A DNA stretch of 10,021 bases from NCBI GenBank assembly GCA_022791735.1, contig JAAVZQ010000102.1, positions 1 to 10,021 on the forward strand, written 5' to 3'. A program made the position numbers and the translations under genes. Source of the DNA: Clostridia bacterium. GTDB taxonomy: Bacteria > Bacillota > Clostridia > TANB77 > CAG-508. Below are positions 1 through 7,426 of the stretch, in pieces (positions within the stretch are counted from its first letter, which is position 1; every line of letters starts with the position of its first letter). A model generated the notes under the pieces. It worked only from the letters and a program-made list of their open reading frames with translations, had not been told where the DNA came from and searched no databases.

Positions 1-155
1 ACTACCTCTCCTGGTTCTTCCTCTTCAGAATCTGTTGGTAATAATATTACATATTCCTCTCCATCTAATTCTACTAAATCTAAAAACTCAAAATTAACTT
101 CATTTCCATCTTCATCATTTAATACAATTACATTGTCTAATTCTTCATCATCCAT
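1..155 (-). CDS. yrzB: DUF1292 (YrzB-type) family protein, 3' end outside window
   Basis: The reading frame starts at the ATG at 155-153 and runs off the left edge after 51 codons. It begins MDDEELDNVIVLNDEDGNEV and continues through an FLDLVELDGEEYVILLP-type core into an acidic stretch (TDSEEEEPGE). This short, very acidic pattern with a [YF]-x-[IVL]-LLP motif is typical of the small DUF1292 proteins. A Shine-Dalgarno AAAGGAGA precedes the start by about 6 bases. In many Firmicutes this gene follows ireB and ruvX, as here (55 bases after the ruvX stop), and the three are probably co-transcribed. The biochemical role of the family is unknown. There is no CGG codon in the visible part. The family call is from motif memory and gene order. 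Confidence 0.85.
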   Translation of the reverse strand, partial: MDDEELDNVIVLNDEDGNEVNFEFLDLVELDGEEYVILLPTDSEEEEPGEV

Positions 156-210
156 TTTTTATATTCTCCTTTCAAATCTTTTTTATATAACACATTGTAT
201 TTCTACAATC

Positions 211-625
211 TTAATGACGATTAATATACATTTCTAGTATATATACAGCAGAAATAGTATCCACTATATTCTTTTTCTCTTTTGGCTTCACATCCAAAAA
301 ATTCATAGTTCTATGCGCAGCAACTGTTGTAAGTCTTTCATCAACAGTCTCTATACTTATATTATTAAATTTACATCTTAATTTATGTATAAATTTTTGT
401 GTTTTTTCTACTCGTTCTCCTGAAGTTCCATCCATATTTATTGGTTTTCCTACTACAAAAGTTGAAATCTCATATTTTTGAGTTAACTCTTCTAACCTTT
501 TTAACACCAACTTATCATTTCCATTATGATGTATAGTTTCTAATCCTTGCGCAGTTATCCCTAGAGCATCTGTTATTGCAACTCCGCACTCTACTGTCTC
601 CGTAATCAATTCCTAAAACTCTCAT
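211..625 (-). CDS. ruvX: RuvX/YqgF pre-16S rRNA nuclease / Holliday junction resolvase-like, needs one +1 shift at CGG
   Basis: RuvX/YqgF is an RNase H-fold nuclease implicated in 5' maturation of 16S rRNA and in Holliday-junction resolution. The gene starts at the ATG at 625-623, behind AAAGGTAAG, and reads MRVLGIDYGDSRV with the catalytic Asp7. At codon 14 it meets CGG (586-584). Skipping the C gives Gly14 and then VAITDALGITAQG, exactly the family N-terminus. After the shift the frame holds GKPINMDGTSGERVE (about residues 56-70), the DERLTT motif and VDTISAVYILE near the C-terminus. The restored length is 137 aa, the normal size. Without the shift the product stops about 20 codons later, and a conventional caller would start at ATT/ATG-like codons inside and lose the catalytic Asp. 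The ireB stop is 12 bases upstream, so the two genes are probably translated from one mRNA. A true frameshift mutation is the alternative, but the same event recurs at seven other CGG codons in the window. Confidence 0.9.
584..586 (-). other. +1 frameshift site at in-frame CGG in ruvX
   Basis: The zero frame reads AGA GTG CGG AGT TGC. The functional frame reads GTG (C) GGA GTT GCA, giving RV-G-VA. This is codon 14 of the gene. The preceding Val codon has no slippery repeat that would re-pair after a one-base slip. Confidence 0.88.
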
Positions 626-637
626 TAATTCTTACCT

Positions 638-892
638 TTACTCATCGATGTCAATATATGACCTAACCATTTTCTCTAAAAGCTCATCTCTTTCAACTTT
701 TCTTATTATGTTTCTTGCATCATTATGACTTGTTATGTATGTAGGATCCCCTGATAAAATATATCCCACTATTTGATTTATAGGATTATATCCTTTTTCA
801 TCAAGAGCCTTATATACCTCTTTTAATAACTCTTTGTATTTAATATTGTTTTCATTTTCCACCTTAAAATTCATTGTTTTATCAAAATCCAT
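638..892 (-). CDS. ireB: IreB family (UPF0297/YrzL) regulatory phosphoprotein
   Basis: The 84-residue protein carries the highly conserved block GYNPINQIVGYILSGDP (about residues 34-50), followed by YITSHNDARNIIRKVERDELLEKMVR. This is the signature of IreB/YrzL. In Enterococcus faecalis IreB is a small cytoplasmic protein phosphorylated on N-terminal threonines by the PASTA kinase IreK, and it influences cephalosporin tolerance. Here the N-terminus MDFDKTMNF keeps one candidate Thr (Thr6). The start ATG (892-890) lies behind AAAGGA with a spacing of about 10. In related genomes the gene usually follows alaS. Here a 158-bp repeat-rich spacer and an unrelated gene lie upstream, so it probably has its own promoter. 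ruvX starts 12 bases after its stop. The gene contains no CGG codon. Confidence 0.93.
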   Translation of the reverse strand: MDFDKTMNFKVENENNIKYKELLKEVYKALDEKGYNPINQIVGYILSGDPTYITSHNDARNIIRKVERDELLEKMVRSYIDIDE

Positions 893-925
893 TTTTTTCT
901 TTTCCTTTCTTTCTTTATTTATTTC

Positions 926-1053
926 CTAATTCTAACAAGAATTAGTATAGTGCTAGGCGCACAAGATTGAAATCAATGAGGCGCGCTAGTGCACGTTGAT
1001 TTGATTTCAACTCGAAGTGCAACAACGCAATATGCTGATTATTGTTAGAATTA
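926..1053. repeat. Nested inverted repeats filling the ireB upstream spacer
   Basis: Outer 11-base arms are perfectly inverted: TAATTCTAACA (927-937) and TGTTAGAATTA (1043-1053). The right arm contains the stop codon of the upstream gene. Inner 10-base arms TTGAAATCAA (967-976) and TTGATTTCAA (1001-1010) are also perfect. A local hairpin CTAATTCT-AACA-AGAATTAG sits at 926-945. The GC-richer pieces between them (GTGCTAGGCGCAC, GCGCGCTAGTGCAC) differ from the AT-rich surroundings. It could be a small MITE-like element (arms flanked by TA) or a structured leader. There is no gene in it. Confidence 0.6.
944..971 (-). promoter_or_regulatory. Possible sigma-A promoter for ireB-ruvX-yrzB
   Basis: On the minus strand TTCAAT (971-966) and TATACT (949-944) are 16 bases apart, ahead of ireB by about 50 bases. 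The -35 box is weak. The -10 box overlaps the 926-945 hairpin. This is the best candidate I see in this spacer, not a firm call. Confidence 0.35.
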
Positions 1054-2169
1054 TATATTATTAATGTCACTTTCACTAGCCTCTGCCCCATCTAAATACT
1101 CTTCAAGCTTTTTAAGTCCAATTTCAAGTGCTGTTCCTTTATAATAAGTTGTAAGTACAAAATTAAGTCTTGGCTTTGTAAATTTTACTTCCTTCTTTTT
1201 CTTATCTTCATTCTTTTCATTTTCTTCTGCTGCAATTACATCTTCTATCTTTAAGTTCTCTACTTCCTTCTTTAAATCAGTTAGAAAATCTACAACACCA
1301 TCTATTTCAACACCAGAAAATACAATTACAAACTTAGGTCCCATATATCTTACAAATATATATTCATCAGATAATTTATCTTTAATATAATCGCAAACAT
1401 CAATAATCATTTGATTGCCAGTATCTCTATTGATATTATTATTTGTTGCCTCCAAGTTAGCTATTTTAAACATACATACAGTAGATGTTGTATAACTATC
1501 TATTGTGTGTTTTCCTTCTTCATACAAATACTCTGATGTTTTCAAATCTGAATATAGATCTTTTCTAGTCAGATTTTCCAAAACATTTTGATATGATACA
1601 ATTCTAAAAATTGAAATAATATTATCTTTTACAACTTCAAGGATTGTTGTATCCACATGATCAAATGCATGCATTTTTCCACTCTCTATTATCCAATATC
1701 CAATATACACATTATCTATGTAAAGGGGAAAGAACATTGCTGATTTGGCACGTCCAAATTCCATTTTCTGATATGGTAGTCTTTCTTCATCAGTATTTAC
1801 AGTTATATATTTTGGTTTAGCAGATGTTATACTATCCTTAAAAATGTCCTCTTCATGCAAATTTCTAAGTGTATCCCAATGCTTTTTATCTACATTTGAT
1901 GCCTTTACAACATACTCTGAGCCATCAAATACAACTATTGTGGAATATTTTATAGCATATTCTTCAATTAAAATATCATTTATTCTCTTTATTTTTTCAT
2001 CAACTGATTGGTCATCACCAATTGTAGACATGAAATCTTGCAATACATTCAAACTTGTTACTTTCTGATTTATGTTTTTAAAATTCTTGATTCTTCTACT
2101 TATTACAATATTATATACAATTAGTGCTATTACAATGACAATCAGTATAGCCATTACTAATAGTTCCAT
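1051..2169 (-). CDS. Membrane-anchored GAF + degenerate GGDEF protein
   Basis: The 372-residue protein has one N-terminal membrane segment (about residues 3-23, MELLVMAILIVIVIALIVYN). It is followed by a GAF-like sensor domain (about 43-195, with STIVVFDGSEYVV and AMFFPLYIDNVYIGYWII) and a GGDEF-like domain (about 200-363, starting LTRKDLYSDLKT). The position of the catalytic GGDEF loop reads RYMGPKF (MGPKF at 276-280), so the glycine/acidic residues needed for GTP and metal are gone. It is unlikely to make cyclic-di-GMP and is better seen as a sensor or scaffold domain. A charged Glu/Lys insert (about 313-328) interrupts the GGDEF fold. The gene is last in a three-gene operon, 37 bases after the ATPase-like gene, with an AAGGAGGAAG ribosome site. 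Its stop lies inside an inverted-repeat arm. The GAF assignment is from fold pattern and is less certain than the GGDEF relation. Confidence 0.75.
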   Translation of the reverse strand: MELLVMAILIVIVIALIVYNIVISRRIKNFKNINQKVTSLNVLQDFMSTIGDDQSVDEKIKRINDILIEEYAIKYSTIVVFDGSEYVVKASNVDKKHWDTLRNLHEEDIFKDSITSAKPKYITVNTDEERLPYQKMEFGRAKSAMFFPLYIDNVYIGYWIIESGKMHAFDHVDTTILEVVKDNIISIFRIVSYQNVLENLTRKDLYSDLKTSEYLYEEGKHTIDSYTTSTVCMFKIANLEATNNNINRDTGNQMIIDVCDYIKDKLSDEYIFVRYMGPKFVIVFSGVEIDGVVDFLTDLKKEVENLKIEDVIAAEENEKNEDKKKKEVKFTKPRLNFVLTTYYKGTALEIGLKKLEEYLDGAEASESDINNI

Positions 2170-2206
2170 TAAACTCTTCCTCCTTAAGTCTTATTATTTT
2201 AAGCTA

Positions 2207-4528
2207 CTAAAAATCCCATTCATTGCTATCTTCTGGTTTCTTTTTCTTAGCATATTCAGGTTTAAATTTATTAGTAATGAGTGGATATACATAATCGCCT
2301 AATTTCTTTAATTCTACTAAGAATTGTTTTGAATAACCACTAGTTGATACAAAGCAATCCACCATACCTGACAAGTATTTAGATAAAGTATCTTCATGGT
2401 AAGGTATTACTATTGTTTGTATTTTATCTTTATCAAATAACTCCCTCATATATGACATTTCAGGATTATTATAGCATGACATACCACCAACTATTGCCTT
2501 TGTACTTAACCCTCTAACCTTCATTGCTTTATTAATTACAACCTTCAATTTTGTAGGATCTAATTTGTTGCTTGATTGTAAATCTCTTAAGAAAGCTGTA
2601 AGTGGTTGAATTGTAAGTATATCCATAGTCTGTACTAAATATATTTCCTGTGCAAGTTCAAAATATCTATCATCTGTTTTATAATCGCAATCTAAAAGTA
2701 CTAATGAGTACTTTTTAACAAGATTTGCAACCACACTATCTACATCATTTACTTCTATTTTTTGGTTTGGAACTGATGTAAATACTGTTAAGTTCTTACT
2801 TACATCTATTCCTTCAACTATACCACTTTCTATTTTCTCTAAGCAATTCGAAGCAATTCTTCTTAGTGGTTCCTCATTTTTAGTATATATATAATACGAA
2901 TTTCTATTTTCTGTAAGATCAACTAATGCAGTCTTTATACCAGTCCTTGATAACATGTCTGCAAGATTGTTTACTAAGAAAGATGTTCCTGCCTTCGCAG
3001 TTCCTACAAATGCAACTATTTTCTTATCTTTTGTTAACAATCTCGATATATCTGGCACATCACGATTTGTATCTACATTTTCAATAAATTTCTCATTGCT
3101 TCTTTCTACATCCTCACGAATAGAATTAACATTAAATGGTTCTTCTATTAAATTGCTTTGTCTATCAAAACCAGGTAGTACAAAATCTTCTTTTGATTCA
3201 AAAGCCTTTGGCTCGTCCTCTTCTATTTCATCATCAAAACCTGGAAGAATAGTTTGTTCTTCTACTTGTTCTTCTGGTGCTGGCTCTACTACTTTTCTAG
3301 GTCTTCCTCTTTTCTTTGGAACCTTTACTTCAACAGTTGCTGGATCAACAATCTTTCTAGGTCTTCCTCTTTTTCTTTTAACTGGCTCCTCTGGTTGAAC
3401 TTCTTCTATCTTAGGTTCTTCTACATTTTCTACAGCTGGTAAAATAGGTTCATCCTCTTCTACTGGTGTTACCTCTGATGTTACATCTTCAAACATATCA
3501 TCAAGACTATCAAATTTTGAATCTTCTTCTACATTTTCTACATCATCTATATTATTTATTGTATCTAACTCTTCAAAATCTTCTAATTCATCTACCTCAT
3601 CTATTTCAGGTTCAAGCTCTGGTTCTGGTCTCTTAACTCTTACTGGTCTAATTATTTCCTCTTCATCTTCTAATTTTTTAGTAAGCTTCCTAGCCCCATC
3701 TGTTCTAACTGCAGAAGGTATTACAACTGGTTTTGTTGGTCTTGTCTTAGAATCTTTAGTCTCAATAAATCCAATCTTTAAATCTTCCTTTTTTTCTTCT
3801 TTTGCTTTCTCAATTCTTTTATATGTTCCTTCACCAAAAGTCATAATTGATTGATACTTTGTAGAATCCGTCTCAAGTACAGCTCTTACACCTATTGGTA
3901 AGAACTTGCTTATAACTCTTAATTGCGCATCTGTATATTGAGCAGCAATATTATTAAAACTATCAACATATCTTTCTGTATTTTTTCCAAGCTTTTTATA
4001 ATGCATCAAAATATTTTGAATTTCTGTTTCACTAACACTATCCTCTGCCTCTGCTTGATATGTAACTTCTTCTGATTCTATCCTATAATAAGCTTTTGCT
4101 TCTTTTTTAGTACGTGGTTTATTAATTAGCTTACAAACCTCTGGAATGCTTCTGTCTACTCCGAGCAAAGCATCATATACCCCAATAGAAAACAATTTAG
4201 ATAATAAATCATCTGACTTTGAACGTCTATCTGTTGCAATAAAGATAATTGGAATGTCTGCTCCCCCATCACTTATTGCTTCATCACTTATTTTGTCTAA
4301 TTGCTCGAATAAAAATTTATCTATAACATCAAAATTATTATTAGTATAAGGCTCTAAGTCCTCACTAATAACTACTCTATCATATGTTTGATCCCTTTGT
4401 AATTCTTTTATTATTGCATTAAAATAATAAACATTTTTACCAGATATTATTTCCCTATATTCTTTTTGATATAATTTGATAATAGACTCCGATACATCTT
4501 CATTATTAACAGCAAATAAAACTTTCAT
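2207..4528 (-). CDS. TadZ/CpaE-like P-loop protein with receiver-like N-terminus and two AT-hooks
   Basis: The 773-residue protein has four parts. Residues 1-140 look like a receiver fold (MKVLFAVNNEDVSE, RVVISEDLEP, IPIIFIATDRR, IGVYDALLGVD), as in TadZ/CpaE pilus proteins. Residues about 155-250 are helical. Residues about 285-460 are acidic and low complexity, and contain two AT-hook motifs (KRKRGRPRK at 384-392, KKRGRPRK at 405-412) and a repeated [IV]LPGFD motif (427-432, 450-455). The AT-hook coding DNA is itself repeated about 60 bases apart (3291-3320, 3351-3380). Residues about 502-750 are a MinD/ParA-type ATPase fold (KKIVAFVGTAKAGTS, LADMLSRTGIKTALVDL, SLVLLDCD at 608-615). The P-loop GTAKAGTS lacks the usual GK[ST] lysine, so ATP hydrolysis is doubtful. 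TadZ proteins often have atypical loops. The gene starts 3 bases after the upstream stop behind GGAAGGAG. It has no CGG codon. Pilus localisation is a family-based guess. Confidence 0.75.
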   Translation of the reverse strand: MKVLFAVNNEDVSESIIKLYQKEYREIISGKNVYYFNAIIKELQRDQTYDRVVISEDLEPYTNNNFDVIDKFLFEQLDKISDEAISDGGADIPIIFIATDRRSKSDDLLSKLFSIGVYDALLGVDRSIPEVCKLINKPRTKKEAKAYYRIESEEVTYQAEAEDSVSETEIQNILMHYKKLGKNTERYVDSFNNIAAQYTDAQLRVISKFLPIGVRAVLETDSTKYQSIMTFGEGTYKRIEKAKEEKKEDLKIGFIETKDSKTRPTKPVVIPSAVRTDGARKLTKKLEDEEEIIRPVRVKRPEPELEPEIDEVDELEDFEELDTINNIDDVENVEEDSKFDSLDDMFEDVTSEVTPVEEDEPILPAVENVEEPKIEEVQPEEPVKRKRGRPRKIVDPATVEVKVPKKRGRPRKVVEPAPEEQVEEQTILPGFDDEIEEDEPKAFESKEDFVLPGFDRQSNLIEEPFNVNSIREDVERSNEKFIENVDTNRDVPDISRLLTKDKKIVAFVGTAKAGTSFLVNNLADMLSRTGIKTALVDLTENRNSYYIYTKNEEPLRRIASNCLEKIESGIVEGIDVSKNLTVFTSVPNQKIEVNDVDSVVANLVKKYSLVLLDCDYKTDDRYFELAQEIYLVQTMDILTIQPLTAFLRDLQSSNKLDPTKLKVVINKAMKVRGLSTKAIVGGMSCYNNPEMSYMRELFDKDKIQTIVIPYHEDTLSKYLSGMVDCFVSTSGYSKQFLVELKKLGDYVYPLITNKFKPEYAKKKKPEDSNEWDF

Positions 4529-4531
4529 TTG

Positions 4532-4940
4532 TTAACTCCTTCCAAAACCTTTTATTACAATTACAAATACAAGTGGTAACACCTGTGCAATTACAAATAA
4601 TGTAATAAATGCTATCATGGTATAAAATCCCTTATACCTAACATCTAACTTTCTAATACCTATTACATATTGATATATTGCACTAATTACTATTCCTAAA
4701 AAGCAAAATGGAATACTAAATATTCTAACTTTATTTAAAATAAAAGCTGTAAATCCATAAGCATCTGAACCATAGTCATCTTTATAGTCTTGTAGCTCTT
4801 GTTTTTCTTTTTCTGTCATTTCTATCATCTTACTCGTAGTGCTAGAATTTAAAATTTCATCTGTTCCGATATACAGTATTGCAGCAAAAAACAGTAGCTA
4901 TTGCTATTATTACTGATACTAAAATTACTACTTTCTTCAT
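4532..4940 (-). CDS. Small two- or three-helix membrane protein, needs one +1 shift
   Basis: I do not recognise the family. The ATG at 4940-4938 follows GAGAGG and starts MKKVVILVSVIIAIATVF, a hydrophobic first helix. The frame meets CGG at codon 25 (4868-4866) and would stop two codons later. Skipping the C gives Gly25 and continues GTDEILNSSTTSKMIEM, then a charged linker (TEKEKQELQDYKDDYG) and two more membrane segments (about IFSIPFCFLGIVISAIYQYV and MIAFITLFVIAQVLPLVFVIVI). The restored length is 135 aa. An alternative is that one T is extra in the T6 run (4891-4886), which gives FAAILYIGTDE and puts the CGG out of frame. Both routes join the same two segments. A conventional caller would start at an internal ATG near 4828 and lose the first helix. 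The stop is 3 bases before the TadZ-like gene, so the two are coupled. Confidence 0.72.
4866..4868 (-). other. +1 frameshift site at in-frame CGG in the small membrane protein gene
   Basis: The zero frame GTA TAT CGG AAC AGA ends at TGA. The productive frame is TAT (C) GGA ACA GAT GAA. This is the only one of the eight sites with a competing explanation, a homopolymer indel in the T6 run just upstream. Confidence 0.65.
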
Positions 4941-4983
4941 CTTCGATTAATCCTCTCTAATTTATAATTATATACAGTTCTAA

Positions 4984-5011
4984 ATTATACATATAATATC
5001 ATACAATACAA
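4984..5011 (-). promoter_or_regulatory. Sigma-A-type promoter for the 4940-1051 operon
   Basis: On the minus strand TTGTAT (5011-5006) and TATAAT (4989-4984) are separated by 16 bases, about 44 bases ahead of the first start codon. It lies just past the recG stop (5029). No terminator is obvious between recG and this operon, so read-through is possible. Confidence 0.6.
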
Positions 5012-5028
5012 TCCCAAAAATAGCAAGT

Positions 5029-7086
5029 CTAAATTTCAATTTTTCCACTAAATTTTTTATCAATTGCTCTTTTTAAGCATAAATTTTCTTTTTTACTCAA
5101 AGTAGGATCATCTTCTAAAATTTTTATAGCAAGTCCTTGTGCTTTTTTGAGGATACTCATATCCTCAAAAAGATTTGCCACTTTAAATTCTGGAATTCCA
5201 TGCTGTCTTGTGCCAAAAAACTCTCCTGCGCCTCTTAGTTCTAGGTCTTTTTCAGAAATAACAAACCCATCGTTTGTATCTTGCATAACTTTCATTCTTT
5301 CACGTATATTTTCTGACCTACCTTTAAATTTTAAAATACAGTAAGACTTATATTCTCCTCTACCAACTCTACCTCTTAATTGGTGTAGTGCTGCTAGTCC
5401 AAATCTTTCAGCATTTTGTATAACCATTACACTTGCATTTGGCACATTTACACCTACCTCAATAACAGTTGTTGAAATCAAAATATCAATATTACCATTT
5501 TTGAAATCTTCCATGATTTCTTCTTTTTCCTTTTGCTTAAGTTTTCCATGAATATATGCTACTCTATAATCAGCAAAAACTTCAGTCTGATATTTTTCAA
5601 AAAGTTCTAAAACAGACTTTGCTTCTACCTCTTCACTTTCTTCTACAAGAGGGCATACAATATATGCTTGTCTACCTTGTCCTATTTGTTTTTTTATAAA
5701 CTCATTCACCCTATCTTCCATAGAAAGCCCAACTGCAAATGTTTCAATTTTCTTCCTATTTGGTGGAAGTTCATCTATTATAGATATATCCAAATCCCCA
5801 TATAGTATAAGTGCCAGTGTTCTAGGAATTGGTGTTGCAGTCATTACAAGCTTGTCTACATTTTTCCCTTTTGCACCTATTGTACTTCTTTGATTTACTC
5901 CAAATCTATGTTGTTCGTCTGTAATAACAAGCCCTAGATTTTTAAACTTTACATTGTCTTGAAGAATTGAATGAGTACCAATTACAACATCAATTTCTCC
6001 ATTCTCTATTTGTTCTATAATCTCTTTTTTCTTTTTAGCTGAAATATTACTTATTAAAAGCTCACATCTTATTCCGAATTTCTCCAAAATCTCCTTAAAG
6101 CTTTCTAAATGTTGACTTGCAAGTATAGATGTAGGTGCCATAATAGCCATTTGATATCCTGATTTTACAGCCTTGTATGCTGCAATTATTGCAACAACTG
6201 TTTTACCTGAACCAACATCTCCTTGAAGAAGTCTATTCATAACTCTATCAGATTCCATATCTCTATCAATATCTTCTAAAGCTCTTAGCTGTGCACCTGT
6301 TAACTTAAATGGAAGTTCATTTATTACATCAGACATTTTTACATTTTTATCAAATTGTATGCCTGTTTGCTTTTCCATACACTTATTTTTAAGATTTAAT
6401 AACAATAATTGCATCGTAAGAAGTTCTTCAAAAGCAAACCTATATCTAGCTCTCTCAAATTCTTCAAAGTCTTTTGGAAAATGTATTTTATTTATTGCTA
6501 GATTTATATCCATAAGACCATATTTATCTAATATATATGTTGGTAATGTTTCTTCTAGCCCTTCTTGCACTAGAGTTAGTCCATTTTCAATAATTTTTCT
6601 TATTTGATTTTGAGATACTCCATATGTAAGTGGATAAATAGGTATTATCTTTCCGTGTATTCTTCTTTTCACCTTTTTTATCAAAAACAGGTGAATTCAT
6701 CTCAATTTGTCCACCTTTTTTGCTTATTTTTCCATAAAAACTATATTCTAGCCCACTTTTTAATTGCTCTTTTAAATAAGGCTGGTTATACCATGTAACC
6801 ATACACACATCCGTTCCGGTCACTTACAATAACCTTACACACCGTCATATTGCCTCTTCTAGCATTTAAAACTTGAAGCCTATTAACAACTCTTGCTTTA
6901 ATTAAAACTTCCTCTCCGGTCTTTTACGTTCTCTAGAGCAGTAATTCTAGTTCTATCATTATATTCTCTTGGGTAATATGTAATTAAATCTTCTAATGTA
7001 TATATGCCAAGTCTATTAAGAGCCTTCGCCCTTGCCTCTCCAACCCCCTTAACATATTGAATATTTCTATCTAAATCTATTTCCAT
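5029..7086 (-). CDS. recG: ATP-dependent DNA helicase RecG, needs three +1 shifts at CGG
   Basis: RecG remodels stalled replication forks and branch-migrates Holliday junctions. The ATG at 7086-7084 opens MEIDLDRNIQYVKGVGEARAK, the helical lead and helix-hairpin-helix of the wedge region. The conventional frame ends soon after NVKD. Skipping C at CGG 6918, 6818 and 6655 gives Gly57 (VKD-G-EEVLIKARVVN), Gly90 (VSD-G-TDVCMVTWYNQ) and Gly144 (KKNT-G-KIIPIYPLTYG), which together restore the OB-fold wedge domain. The helicase core is intact: GDVGSGKT (about 288-295), DEQH (about 389-392), TATPIPRTLAL (about 412-422) and QLRGRVGRG (near 567). The restored length is 684 aa, normal for RecG. A standard annotation would give three fragments (about 7086-6898, 6823-6587, 6684-5029). 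It has its own promoter upstream at 7205-7233. Intact motifs across the whole length and no other indel argue against a pseudogene. Confidence 0.93.
6653..6655 (-). other. +1 frameshift site 3 in recG (CGG)
   Basis: The zero frame reads AAT ACA CGG AAA GAT. The functional frame is ACA (C) GGA AAG ATA ATA, giving NT-G-KIIPIYPLT, a strongly conserved RecG segment with Gly at this position. Confidence 0.9.
6816..6818 (-). other. +1 frameshift site 2 in recG (CGG)
   Basis: The zero frame reads AGT GAC CGG AAC GGA. The functional frame is GAC (C) GGA ACG GAT, giving SD-G-TDVCMVTW. A second CGG string five bases downstream (6813-6811) is out of frame (ACG GAT) and causes no shift. Confidence 0.9.
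6916..6918 (-). other. +1 frameshift site 1 in recG (CGG)
   Basis: The zero frame reads AAA GAC CGG AGA GGA and stops five codons later. The functional frame is GAC (C) GGA GAG GAA GTT, giving VKD-G-EEVLIKA, the usual start of the RecG wedge OB fold. Confidence 0.9.
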
Positions 7087-7113
7087 ATTTAATTACATTC
7101 CTTTCTTAAAACG

Positions 7114-7136
7114 CAATTCTAATTGAAAAAGAATTG
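7114..7136 (-). other. Small hairpin in the recG 5' leader
   Basis: CAATTCT (7114-7120) and AGAATTG (7130-7136) form a perfect 7-base inverted repeat with a 9-base loop, just ahead of the AAAGGA ribosome site of recG. It has no T-run in either direction typical of a terminator. It may modulate the roughly 110-base leader, but nothing more is visible. Confidence 0.35.
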
Positions 7137-7204
7137 TGCTTTTGATTAGGCATACAAGCGGGTTGCTTTATTCTTTTCCAAAACATATTTTCTGTTACTA
7201 TGCT

Positions 7205-7233
7205 ATTATATATTATTTTTTGAAAATTTACAA
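7205..7233 (-). promoter_or_regulatory. Sigma-A-type promoter of recG
   Basis: On the minus strand TTGTAA (7233-7228) and a perfect TATAAT (7210-7205) are separated by exactly 17 bases. The inferred transcription start is near 7198, leaving a leader of about 110 bases. The box sits directly after the terminator of the preceding toxin-antitoxin pair. Confidence 0.75.
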
Positions 7234-7235
7234 GA

Positions 7236-7275
7236 AAAAAAGATATTAAATTTTCATTAATCTAATATCTTTTTT
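7236..7275 (-). terminator. Intrinsic terminator, possibly bidirectional, after mntA-hepT
   Basis: A perfect 13-base stem (7236-7248 with 7263-7275, core AAGATATTA/TAATATCTT) has a 14-base loop. It is flanked by A and T runs on both sides, so read on the minus strand it ends in a U-rich tract. It closes the mntA-hepT unit and insulates recG. The remaining spacer up to 7426 holds only AT-rich sequence with a weak 7-base inverted repeat (7385-7391/7404-7410). Confidence 0.75.
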
Positions 7276-7426
7276 ATTTTCTACTAATGCTTTTTATTTT
7301 TATAAATTTAACATCTTCTTTTCAGATAAACAAAAAACATGTACACCCTTATAGCAATCTTGCAATTATACCAAAAATACTATAAAACATACATGTCTTT
7401 ATATATGTTTGTAATTTTTCTTTAAA

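Noticed and set aside
3291..3380. Repeat of about 20 bases with 60-base spacing, considered as a CRISPR-like or mobile repeat
   Set aside because: There are only two copies, and they encode the duplicated AT-hook RGRPRK within an open frame.
2955..3442. Plus-strand ORFs antisense to the TadZ-like gene
   Set aside because: They mirror the low-complexity acidic and AT-hook coding region, have Ser/Phe-rich shadow composition and lack ribosome sites.
6587..6823. A separate small ORF between the recG fragments
   Set aside because: Its protein is the middle of RecG (VCMVTWYNQPYLKEQL, MNSPVFDKKGEK). It is joined to both neighbours by CGG shifts, so it is not an independent gene.
211..7086. ruvX and recG as decaying pseudogenes
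   Set aside because: All lesions are identical in kind (C before GGN, always at CGG). The motifs are otherwise intact and there are no premature stops or deletions in the restored frames. Random decay would not give this pattern.
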